DNA of 64,000 nucleotides, from contig NW_026729199.1 of the NCBI RefSeq assembly GCF_030272615.1, positions 62,001 through 126,000 of the forward strand, written 5' to 3'. This document shows positions 35,190 through 46,634 of the stretch, one piece after another. The notes under the pieces are model-generated. The model searched no databases, had not been told where the DNA came from, and was given only the letters and a program-made list of their open reading frames with translations. Position numbers and translations under genes: made by a program. This DNA comes from Cryptomeria japonica (lineage: Eukaryota > Streptophyta > Pinopsida > Cupressales > Cupressaceae). Positions within the stretch are counted from its first letter, which is position 1. The number at the start of each line of letters is the position of its first letter.

Positions 35190-38104
35190 ATCTGCCCAAA
35201 TTTAAAAAAGGACTTTGATTTCTTAGTTAGACCTTGGTTTGAAGTAGAAACTTGTAGTGGGAACTAATCAAATCTAGTGTACAACAAAATTTGAGAGAGA
35301 CATCAACCTTCGATATGATGTGGATTTTATTTTTTCTCTAAAATTAAATTTTGAAACTTATTGCAATGTATATTATGAAATACAAATTTAATAGATTAAG
35401 GATAAGAAATAGGCAAACTAATTAAGAATATTTAATATGATGAAATAAGGTTATATATTAATTGGACATATTAAATTGACAAAATAAAGGGAAGAGAAAA
35501 TTATATAAATTTTTTCTTGTTAAAACTAAATCTATTGAAAAATTAATAAAATTAGAAGGAAAATAGATAACCAATCATATTTCCATGCATTTACAATTTC
35601 TTAAAAGATAGTGAAATGCTAGTCAAGATTCATGGTGGTTTTGACAAGGACAGCTCCCCAAACCCTAGGATAAGGTATATATGATATTAATGAAATATTT
35701 TACTCTATAATGAAGGTTCAAATGTCTCTAATTTTACCATATTTTCCTACTTAACCATTTCCATGATAAGGCTACTATCATCTTCCTATTTTATCTATTT
35801 TTAGTTTTAGAAGCTTCAATTAAAGAAGCCTTGGATTTACGATCCATAAACCTCCAATCCTACTTCACCACAAACTTATCATTCATCTCTATCAATTTTA
35901 ACTAGCCCTTTGCCCTTTAAATCTCATAAGGAAATAGTTGTTGAGAAAAAATCAATAAGCTATGTCTCCTCTTGCTCCTCCCATGGAGTAATTTGGTGGA
36001 AAAAATTAAAATTGATGTACTAAAGGTAAAAAGAAAATTACAATGACGTAGTTCACTCTTCAAATGTTCCATTTTCCTCCCAAAAGTAAGTTAATTTTTT
36101 TCATTTTGCAAACCTCTCCTAACCACATCCTTAGTGCCTCTAGTAAGCGTATCCCTATTGTCCCCATGATTTCTAATTCCTCTTAAATTCCCAACTCCTC
36201 TCAAAAAATGGAATCCAACAATCTCTATAGACTCAAAATTAGCCCCTTTATTTGGGCCATGGTAAAAGGGGCTACTTTAGAAAATCCAAAACTTATTAAA
36301 ATAAAAAAGAAAAAATGTCTCAATTCAGTTCTATGTAGATGCAATCCATTTTGATGAGGAAATGGCTTGAACGAATAATCTTGAGGATAGGGAGGACAAT
36401 GTTGTCATTGTTGTGAGTACCCACCCAAGGAGACCTAATGAACTAGTTGTCTATACCAAGACTTATGCAAATCAAGATAAGATAAACAATGGGGTCAAGG
36501 TTGCTATGGATATCGAAAGTGATGAAGAGTTGATCCAAGACTTATACAAATCAAGGTGAGTTAAAGAATGTGGCATGTCTAACAAGGATATCAAAACTAA
36601 AGAAGTGTTGAAGTACACTAAGGAGACTAATAATGACTTTAACAATGTGGGTGTTAGCTTCTTCCTAAAGATGAATGAGTCAGACTGCACCAGTAGGAAA
36701 TTGCCCCTACTAGAAAATCCACTCATCTTTTGCATTGCAACAACTCAAAATGCAACATGAAAATAGAGAAGCTCAATAACATGAAAGCCAAAGTTGCTAA
36801 CCTAGAATTAAAGATGGTCTTGATCTCTCTAAGCTCAACTCTAAGGTTATGCATGGGTATGTGATAATACTCAATTTTTTATAGGAGAGAGAATTCAAGA
36901 AGCTTAGAGATTAAAAAGGTGCAATCACAAGGGGTATTTTGATAAAAGAATTTTTTTCTATTTAGCTACTATTTTTAGTAATATATTTTCTATAGACAAT
37001 TATCCTAATGTGGTGCTATTAAAAATTATATTGATGTGATATTAAAGTGTTGTTAGTGGCTTGTTGGTCATTTGGTTAATTATGTGAGCTTTTTGTTTCT
37101 AAGAGCGAGCACCTTAGTTTTTTTTTAATTATTATGATAATATATGTCTTACTCATTTCAATTGAGATAATTCCATATAAATACCCAATACATTTCATTT
37201 GTTATATATTGGACCACATAGAGTACTGTATTGCTAACAACCTAGCCTTAACTTTTAGGTTGAACTATTTGTTTTAGCATTGAGTTTTCACCCAATTATT
37301 ACTTTTGCTAAAAACGTTGCTATCAATAAGATAGAGTTTCTCAACTCTTAGCACCAAATATTTTATATGTTCACAATTGTGAATAAGATAGCACCTCAAC
37401 AAATTTTAGGAAGATGGATTTGTAGTATGCTACATAATAAATGGTTAATTTGAATCAATAGAATTGAGATTTCATTTATTATCCAACATACCCATATGTA
37501 TGTAATCTTATATACATTATATCTTCTTCCTCCATCATTATTTCTTTCCTTAAAAAGAGTGAATGTTCTTGTAAAAAACTGATATATACTCTCCACTAAA
37601 TTTCTAGATGCAATATATTTTGGTGAATAAGTCCAAATCCTTTCCTTATGATAGGTTAAAACATTCTAAATGTTATTGTGATTTCCCACGTTCACAATGA
37701 TAACATAATTGATCCAACTTATTTCCTGTGATTGATGAAAATATGAATTATTTATTAAGCATGATTTGATTTACAACACTATACATTCTAGAAAATTATT
37801 AAAGTTTCTAGTGAAATATTGTGTACTTTAGAAATGTAGTGCCACAAATTAGATCATGATTCCAAGTGTCACATCAATTTTGTTTCTAGAAAGGTAATTT
37901 AAAACATGTACCCCATTGTAGAGTGAAATCCCACCTCTATAATTTTGAAAGTGTCTTTTCACTTTTTACCTAATTTTATTTCAATTGAATAAATAGATTT
38001 TTTTTTTTAAACATTCCATCGATATGAAATATGACATGACTCCTAACTTTCACTGATTATATTTAAAACATATTATATAGTTATACTTTAGTAGTTATAT
38101 TAGT
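35190..38104 (+). repeat. Duplicon B, copy B1
   Basis: Direct-orientation match to 42235-45105, more diverged than A1/A2, with many small indels. It includes a decayed acidic coding trace at about 36100-36830 and AT-rich sequence after it. Confidence 0.85.
36100..36830 (+). pseudogene. Decayed acidic repeat protein with coiled-coil end (B1)
   Basis: Family not recognised. Frames give AISPF-like basic text (MESNNLYRLKISPFIWAMVK), then LEDREDNVV, DIESDEELIQD, SNKDIKTKEVLKYTKET, NNVGVSFFLKMNESD and a heptad-like end (MKAKVANLELKMVLISL). The twin at 43130-43830 shows the tandem acidic unit more clearly. The acidic part followed by an ANLE coiled coil recalls the extra LINE gene (ARIANLETGM in beta), so this may be a distant relative; that is inference. 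Many stops and frame changes. Confidence 0.35.
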
Positions 38105-38819
38105 TCTTGCACATGGCAGGATACTTATGAATTCATTGTGTTCAGTTTTTCTATCAATTTGATATCTTAATTCTTATCATATCAAATGTCCCATCCTATT
38201 AAATTCTCATACCATGTCATAAATTATTTTCCTTTCAAAAGGAGCTTTGCAAATTTTTAAAATTGATACAAAGATCAACTATATTTAATAAATAGCAAAT
38301 AACAATATGATTTAGTTTAAATGACCAGTACACTTCTTTGAAGTAGATGACACGTGGCCTCTTAGAGATTGCGCTAACTTGGCTAATTACTAACACTATT
38401 TACAATTTTTATATTTGACTAATAGTTTTAATAGCTATTTAGTAATCTATGAGGTTTCCACATTTCATTCTACATTCTCTTTATTATTTCTAGATTCGAT
38501 TGTGTCTATATTATTTATCATCACAGAGATAGATAAAAAATATAGACATAATTGAATCCAAAAAGAATTAAGAACTATTTAGTATTTTTACTTCTAGACT
38601 CTTCATAGTGCACAAATTCCTACTACGTTAATAATGTTTTATGAAGAAACTTGAAAAGGATTTTTATGCCATCGTTTGATCGGGCATGAATATAAACCCC
38701 TCTTAGCAAATGTTTTTCCAATTCAATTACCTTGCATTCAAAATGAACTTCTAAGAAAGATTATTTCCTTATAGTCATACCCATTGCCTTGTGTGTCTGT
38801 GTGTCTGTGTGTATATACA

Positions 38820-38895
<76 letters not shown>

Positions 38896-40095
38896 GGGAG
38901 GGGGGGTGTGTGTACCTTAATATTAAACATTAATAAATATGTTCTCATGAAATTTTTATGAAATCAAGTTTGTGTGAAAAGAATTATTATAAAAAATTGT
39001 AATTATAAATTATTTAGTTTTTGTGTATTTAATTTATATAAAAGTTTTTATTTTTAAATTTATTAAAATAAAAATATTTTAATTATTTGATCAATATTAT
39101 TTTCTTAAAAATATAAAAGAAAAAGAATATTTTTTACATTTATACCATAAATTTTTATTTTTATTTTTTTAAACTTGTATTTCAATATGAAAACGAATTT
39201 ATAGACATTTATCACATTAATAATATGTTTTAATTTCATAAATTATTTGGTTTAGTCCAGATTATGAAAAGTATTTACTATTATTATAATAATATATTAT
39301 TGCTCTTATATTCATATTGCTTACTATTTGTATTAGTTATTAATTAGATGTTCTAGTCATCTTTCCATAAACATTTTTAGTCACAACAAGTTGAATGTTT
39401 GTAATTTTAAGTGTGAATTGATTAAATTATTATATTCATTTGGTTTAATTATTTTTATATAAGATTGTTTCAATGATAATGCAAACTTTTGTTAGATATA
39501 TTATTTGTGGTTAATTATACATTAGTATTTTTGTTGAGATAGGAAGATGGATATATAGAGAATTGACTATCTTTTATATTTGATATATTGATGGCATGAA
39601 GTTGTAGCTATGATGGTACTCCCTGATTTGAGGTATGGCTTGATTGAATGAATTAATTTTTGTGTGGTCTATATTCTAGTTGGTATGAGTAAAGAAGCTA
39701 CTCAAAGTCTTTGTTATCATTTAAAAAATTTATTTGTGTTCATTTAAATATTTTTTCATGTTTTAGTCATTGTTGATATGGTTCACCTTACCATATCTTT
39801 TTTCTTCCATATGTGGCATGTTGAAGGATGTGTGAAGGTTTTTCCTGGTACTGGTTATCATGGTTCCTTTTGTAGGTGTGTTGTTGGAGCATGAGAGAGT
39901 GATTAGTATTCAAATGGTACATGGATGGCTAAATAATTATTTTCCCTTATATATGATTCACATGGGTGTATTTATAATGTATGATGTCAAGTGAGAGAAT
40001 GTTATTAATAACTTGTCATGCAACTTGTAAATGCTATGTCATGTTCCTTGGATTGAACATCCTTGGATAGTGTCCCTAAGAACTTAGGTATGTAA
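38105..40095. other. Intergenic, AT-rich
   Basis: Apart from the compound microsatellite at 38790-38917, I see no gene or known element. Confidence 0.5.
38790..38917. repeat. Compound microsatellite (GT)n-(GA)n-(G)n
   Basis: GTGTCTGTGT units, a long GT run (about 38824-38866), a GA run (38867-38894), then a G-rich stretch returning to GT. The dinucleotide-to-poly(G) order resembles the one at 8433-8490. Confidence 0.9.
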
Positions 40096-41088
40096 CTTAG
40101 CTCAAGGTGTTGGATTTTAGAACAATTTCCTAAGGAATTTGGTATGTTTCCACTAAGCTCATTACCCCCTAAAATAAGTCCTTACAGATTGATGAGCATT
40201 CCCAATTCAAAAGGAATAGTTCCTGTAAAATGATTGTCCGAGAGTATGAGTCCCTCTAATTTAGAACAATTTCCTAAGGAATTTGGTATGTTTCCACTAA
40301 GCTCATTTCTCCATAGGTGAAGTTTTTGCAAATTGATCAGCATCCCCAATTCCAAAGGAATGGTTCCTGAAAAATGATTGTTCCTGGCAACTGATTTTCA
40401 TTGAGCTTGAGGTCCTTAGTTGGGTTAGATTGCCTATTTCATGAGGAATAGAACCTGTGAGATTATTGGCTAGCAATTGCAAGACAACCAAGTTTGACAA
40501 GTTTCCTATGGAAGAAGGGATGCTGCCCGACAACTGATTAGCATAGAGGTAGAGCCAACGTAGCTGGGTGAGCATGCCTATTTCAGGAGGAATAGGTCCA
40601 TGAAGATTATTACTTGACAAGTCCAGGTGCAGTAAGGTTGAGAGGTTTTTGAGAGAGGGCAGAATTATACCTGTAAAATAGTTGTCAAGACACAATAAAA
40701 ACTTCAACCCTGTCAACTTACCCAGCTCATCGGGAATACTGCCATGCAGTTGATTGTAGTTGAGATACAGTTGAACAAGAGCCGTGAGATTCCCGAGCGC
40801 GAGAGAAATGACGCCCTGTAAACCCTTAGCTGTGAAATCCAGCATAACCACTTGCTGCGAATTAGGAGAGCAGAGGACACCGGTCCAATTACACATTGGA
40901 ATAGTGGTATTCCAATTTGCTAAGGCATTATTGGGGTCGGAGGTGATTGTAGCTTTAACTGTCAAAAGAGATAGCTGGTCAGGAGGAGCAGAAGGTTGGA
41001 CTAGAGTTGAGAATGAAGAGGGCAACAACAACATTACTAGAAATACTAAGTATTCCATTTTCATGAAATAGCGAATATGAGGATTCAT
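40096..41088 (-). pseudogene. LRR receptor-like gene, 5' part, decayed
   Basis: Start ATG at 41088, about 36 bp below a TATA box; in-frame ATGs at 41064 and 41058 are alternatives. Signal peptide around MEYLVFLVMLLLPSSFSTLV, then the LRRNT domain (LSLLTVKATITSDPNNALAN, CNWTGVLC), then about six clean LRRs. After NLTQLR (about 40410) two frame changes within some 45 bp shift the repeats; they continue as HFSGTIPLELGMLINL and NELSGNIPNSLGNCSKLE until TAA at 40182-40184, then decay. A 144-bp block (48 residues, two LRRs) is tandemly duplicated (about 40115-40258 and 40259-40402). No membrane or kinase segment follows. It is a close relative of the gene at 2-994 (shared NQLSGSIPSSIGNLSNLVVL). Confidence 0.85.
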
Positions 41089-41123
41089 AATCTCTAATTC
41101 TCGCAAAAGCCTCGGTGTATGTG

Positions 41124-41132
41124 CTTATATAT
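41124..41132 (-). promoter_or_regulatory. TATA box of the minus-strand LRR gene
   Basis: On the minus strand the sequence reads GATATATAAGC. A start site 25-30 bp downstream would fall near 41095-41100, just before the ATG at 41088. Confidence 0.45.
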
Positions 41133-42234
41133 CACCAAGAGGTCGAGCACCAGCAAGACCATGCTAACCCTAACTTCCAGTTCTCGTTGAACAATTATTA
41201 TTTCATTCGTTATTTTCGGTAATGTAATAAATAATTCTAGAAAAGTAGGCTTCATCCAATTAACAAGGAATGTTGTAACAGTGTTACGATATGTATTTGG
41301 AATTAGGATATGTATTTTGAATTAGGATTAGGTAGGATTAGTAATTTGATGTTGTATTCATTTGATGAGAGCACACAATTTGTATGTGACTATCTATAAT
41401 AGATTGTTTGGAATAGAAAGAAAAGTGCGACATTTAGAAGAGAATATGTACAAATTACCACTATAAAAGGATAAATTCAATACATTAGTATCATCCCTTA
41501 TTAATATTACAAATAAATTGTAGTTCTCACAATCATGTACTCAATTATGTAAGGTATATCATCAAGACAACCAATTTATGATATAAATGTAACACAACCT
41601 CAACACATTGATGGCACTTACATTGAACCTTAAAACGTGATACCAAAAATACACACTAGAAAGTTTGATGGAAATGATTTGATCTCCTGGATTAACCACA
41701 TGGAGATTTTTCTTGATGGAAATGATTTGATCTCCTTGATTAACCACATGGAGATTTTTCTTATATATATCAATTCTATTGGGGTAGGCCATAATGACAT
41801 CACTATATTTCAAACTTAAACAATTCATTTGGTATCAATGAATATGTAGTAAAAAACAAAGACTTTCAATGTCACTTAGTTTTTACATAAGAGCCCCAAA
41901 TACACTATAATAATAATGTGACAAAAACTACATTAATCAATTTGCAAATCTACAAACAAACTTAATCAATAATTATATTTAATAAATAAAAGTAAATAGT
42001 ACAATTTCGTTCTAATCACATATAAAGAAATTTGTGTAGTCAAAAAATTATATGTATTTATATTCTAATAGTTTAAACAAGATAATATATTTTTTTCCAA
42101 CTCGTATAAAGAAAAAAAAAAAGGACTCAAAATAAAAATATTACAATTACCAAAGATTCTTCCATTTCCTCATTTAGTTACCAAGATTGAAGAAGAGGAA
42201 AAAAAGTTGGATCTTTGAACCACATCTATTCAAA
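41133..42234. other. Intergenic, with a retroelement scrap
   Basis: AT-rich. The only recognisable content is the gag-like fragment at 41580-41815. Confidence 0.5.
41580..41815 (+). mobile_element. LTR-retrotransposon gag-like fossil fragment
   Basis: A short fragment resembling the N-terminal gag region of plant LTR retrotransposons (KFDGNDLISWINHMEIF). It is too short to assign to Ty3/gypsy or Ty1/copia with confidence. It contains a 48-bp tandem duplication (41667-41714 and 41715-41762). Broken and old. Confidence 0.5.
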
Positions 42235-45105
42235 TTGAAACAAGGACTTCGATTTCTTAGTTGGACCTGGATTTGAAATAGAATCTTGTAGTGGGAACTA
42301 ATCAAATCGAGCATGCAACAAAATTTGAGAGAGACACCAACCTTCAATAGGATGTGGATTTTTTTTAGTATAAAAATAAATTTTAAGATTTATTCTAATT
42401 TATATTATGAAATATAAATTTAATAGATTAAGGGTAAGAAATAAGAAAACCAACTAAGAAGAATTTAGTGGATGAATTAAGATGATAGATTAATTGGACA
42501 TAGTAAGTTATGAAATAAATGGAAGAAAAAACTATACAAAGTTTTTTTGTTAAAGCAAACATATTGAAAATCATAAATAAAATAAGAAGAAAAATAGATA
42601 ATCAATCATATTTCCATGCATTTAAATTTCTTATAAGATGGTGACATGTTGGTCGAGCTTTATGGTGGTTTTGACAATGACAAGCTCCCCAAACCCTAAA
42701 ATAAGATATATGTGACATTAATGAAATATTTTATTCTAGAAAGAAGTTTCAAATGACTCTATTTTAACCATTGTTTCCTACTTAACCATTTCCATGAAAA
42801 TGCTACTATCAACTTCCCATTTTATCTATTTTCTTTTTTAGAAGCTTTAGTTAAATGGGCATTGGATTTATCATCCAAAAACCTCCAATCCTGCTCCATG
42901 AAGCACTTATAATTCATCTCTATCATTTTTAGCTAGCTCTTTGCCCTCTAAATCTCTTAAGAAAATAGTTGTTTAGAAAAATTGACAAACCATCTCTCCT
43001 ATTGCTCCTCCTGTACGAAAATTTGGTGGCAAAAATTAAAATCCAGATGAAAAGAAAATTACAATGACACAGTTCACTCTTCAAATTTTTCCTTCTCCTC
43101 CCAAAGATGAGCTAAAAATTGTCATCCTGCTTAACCACCCATAACCACATTCTTAGTGCCTCTAATAAGTCTAGCCCCATTGGCCCCATACTTTCTAATT
43201 CGCCAAGAAATCCAACTCCTCTCAAAAAATGGAAGCAAAGAGTCTTGTGAACTCAAGATTAGCCCCATTATTTAGGCCCTACCTAAAAGGGGCTGCTTTG
43301 GAAAGTCTAAAAATTATTTTAAAAAAAATTAAAAATGCCTTAGTTCAGTTCTATGTAGACGAAGTCCATTTTGATGATGAAACAGTTTAAAGCAATAATC
43401 TTGAGGATAGGTAGGACAATGTTGTCGATGTGGTGAGTACCCATCCGAATGGATCTAATGAACTAGTTGATCATACCAAGACATATAAAATTTAATATGA
43501 GTTAAACGATGTGGTGAAGGCTAGGGAGGATATCGAAAGTGATGAAGAGTTGACCCAAGACGAATTAAATGATGTGGCGAAGTCTAACGAGGATATCAAA
43601 TGTGATGAAGAGTTGAAGTACACTGGAGAAACTATAATAACTTCAACAATGTGTGTGTTAGCTTCTTCCTAAAGATGAATAAGCCAGACTTTTCCAGTAG
43701 GGGCATTGCCCCTATTGGCGAATCCGATCATCTGCCAAAGTTGCTAACCTAGAAGCAAAGATGGTCTTAATCTCTCTAAGTTCACCTGTAAGGTTATGCA
43801 TGGGTCTGTGATAATTCTCAGTATACTATAGGAGAAGGAATTCAAGAAGCTTAGAGATGAAGAAGGTGCAAGTTCAAGCATCCACAAGGGGTTGTTTATA
43901 TTCTTCACACAAGACTGGGCCAGTTATTTTGATAATTTTTTATTGTTTTGTTTAGCTATTATTTTTAATAATATATTTTCTATAGACAATGATATTAATG
44001 TGATGTTATGAAAAATGATACTGATGTGATGTTAATGTGGTGTTAGTTATTTTTGGTTATTTCGTTAATTATGTGAACTTTTTGTTTTTATGAGCTAGCA
44101 GCTTAGTTTTTTCGCTTATTATTATGAAAACATATTTCTTATTTGTTCTAATTGAGAGAATTCCATATAAATACCCGATAAATTTCATTTGTTATATCTG
44201 ATCACGTGGACTACTCTATTTCCACAAACCTAGCCTTCACAATTAGGTTGATCATTAGTTCTAGCATTACTTTTGCATCCAATAATTACTTTCCCTAAAA
44301 AAATTCTATCAATAAGATAGAGTTTCTCAACTCTTAGCATCAAATCTTTATATGTTAACAATTGTGAATAAGATAGCACCTCAACAAATTTTATGAAGAG
44401 GGATTTGTGGTATGCTATATAATAGATGGCTAATTTGAATCAACTGACATGGGATTTCATTCACTCTCCAGCATTTCCATATGCATATACTCTTATTTGC
44501 ATTGTATCTACTTCCTTCATTATTATTTATTCCTTTAAAAATAGTGAATGTTCATGTAAAAATAAATTGATATATACTCGATACTACATTTCTAGATACA
44601 ATATATTTTGGTGAATAACTCCAACTCATTTTCTTATGATAGGAAAACATTCTAAATTCTATTGTGATCTCTCACTTTCACAATGATAACATAATTGATC
44701 TAGCTTCTTTTGTGTGATTGATGAAAATATGAATTATTTATTAAGCGTGATTCAATGTACAACACTAATAATTTTAAATCATTATTAAAGTTTCTTGCAA
44801 AACATTATGTACTTTAGAAATTAGTGCCACAAATTAGATCGTGATTCGAAGTTTCAAACCAATTTTATTTCTAGAAAAGTAATTTAAAACATGAGGATTC
44901 AAGGCCTACCCTATTGTAGAGTGAAATCTCACCTCTTTAATGTTGAGTTTGTCTTTTTCACTTTTTATCTAATTTTATTTCAATTTAATTTTGAATAAAT
45001 AAAAAAAAACCATTCGATCGACTTGACCTATGACGTGATTCCTGACTTTCACTAATTATATTTAAAAAATAAAATATGATTATACTTTAATAGTTATATT
45101 ATGTA
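42235..45105 (+). repeat. Duplicon B, copy B2
   Basis: Direct copy of 35190-38104. It ends only about 260 bp before duplicon A2 begins, whereas B1 lies about 12 kb after A1. Confidence 0.85.
43130..43830 (+). pseudogene. Decayed acidic repeat protein with coiled-coil end (B2)
   Basis: Counterpart of 36100-36830. A 63-bp tandem unit (43499-43561 and 43562-43624) encodes LNDVVKAREDIESDEEL and LNDVAKSNEDIKCDEEL. The in-phase 21-residue period suggests the ancestor was a real protein. It then reads NNVCVSFFLKMNKPD and, after a frame change, VANLEAKMVLISL. Unrecognised family. Confidence 0.35.
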
Positions 45106-46571
45106 AATATTATATATCATAAAATATGTTATATTAATTTTAAAAATATATAAATACCAACATTTATTTAAATAGGTTACGTAACCAGACCCTAGAATCG
45201 ATCGGATTGGGAGAATTTGCTAGAATATTTATTAGGTGAAATAAAATTTAGAGCATTTTTGTCCTGTGAAAAATTGAAAAATGTGGCAGACTTGGTCTTC
45301 TTTTGCTTCCTTATTTACCGCAGTGGACCCTGATTTGAAATATTTCTCATGTCAATTAATTTGAGGAAGCAGATCACCACCATTACCATTTTCAATTTTT
45401 CTTTCGTTTTTCATAGCCTCTGCTGTTCGACCAAATTTCTACGTTATTGTTTTGACCTTTTGTAGAAAGATAAGCATAAATTTTGGCTTGGGAAGTACAA
45501 TAGTTTGATGGGACAAAGGTTTAACACGATTGTTTCGGCCTTTCCTGTTCGGCAATTTCTATACTATGAAGGACGATAGTTTGATTGGAAAATAAACTTC
45601 AACGATGACTCAATTGCGATTTATTAGGAGCAATGACAACCTCAATAAGTGGAAGAAAAGCACCATTATTACAGTTTCCAAATATTTTTCAAAGTTTTAA
45701 CTTTTCCTAGTCTTTGGTCTTTCCTAGTCTTTCGATCTAATTTCTACACTATTCCTAAATTTTCGCCTCTTCTGGCCCGCTATTCCACACAATTTATGCT
45801 GTGCAGCGCTATTTGCGGGAAGGACAATAATTTAAAACACCAGGTTTTATTATTTCATGTTCTATGGTAACCTTAACTCGTCTTAGAAAAGCGATTATGT
45901 TGTGGTCGGGTAAAGCGAATATATCGGGGTAAAGCGAATATAGCGAGACACATATGCTACACTTGAAAAAAGAAAAAACTCATTCTTGTACGTTTAATAA
46001 ATGATATATCATTTCTCCTTCTTGTACATTTAATATATGATATGTCATTTCTCCTTCTTGTGTTTATACATTTTATATATGATATTTATTTAAATTCAAA
46101 CAAAATATTATTAAAATATGATGTCTCTATGACACTTAGGAACTATGTCATCTACCGCTGCAATATGGGAGGATGCTCAGGAGGATGGGGATGGCAGGGA
46201 TTTGGGGAAGGGGGCCCAGCCCGTGAGGTTGCAGGGGCCATCCCCATCCTCTTTTTTTAATTAAAAAAAATGGAGCTAAACTATTAAAATAAATTTATAA
46301 TTTAAAATTAAATTAAATTAATACAATTTATATTAAAATAAAATTATATTATATTTAATTAAAATGAATAAAAGTATAAAATAAAATATTTTAAAAATTA
46401 ATATAATATTAATAAATTATAATGATTAAATTTAAAATAAATTTATATAATATTATAATTAGCAATCACACCTTGGTGTGCAGTGGGTATACCGAAGCGT
46501 TGCAAAAGATCAAGTAGATAAATTTGTAGTCAACTTTTTGTATAGATTTGTGTTGTGCATGGGATCGCTAG

Positions 46572-46591
46572 GTATATATATATATATATAT

Positions 46592-46632
<41 letters not shown>
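46572..46632. repeat. Compound microsatellite (TA)n-(GA)n
   Basis: TA run then GA run, followed by GGAGGATGTG. This is where A2 leaves the sequence equivalent to 8493 and resumes at the equivalent of 13607. Confidence 0.9.
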
Positions 46633-46634
<2 letters not shown>

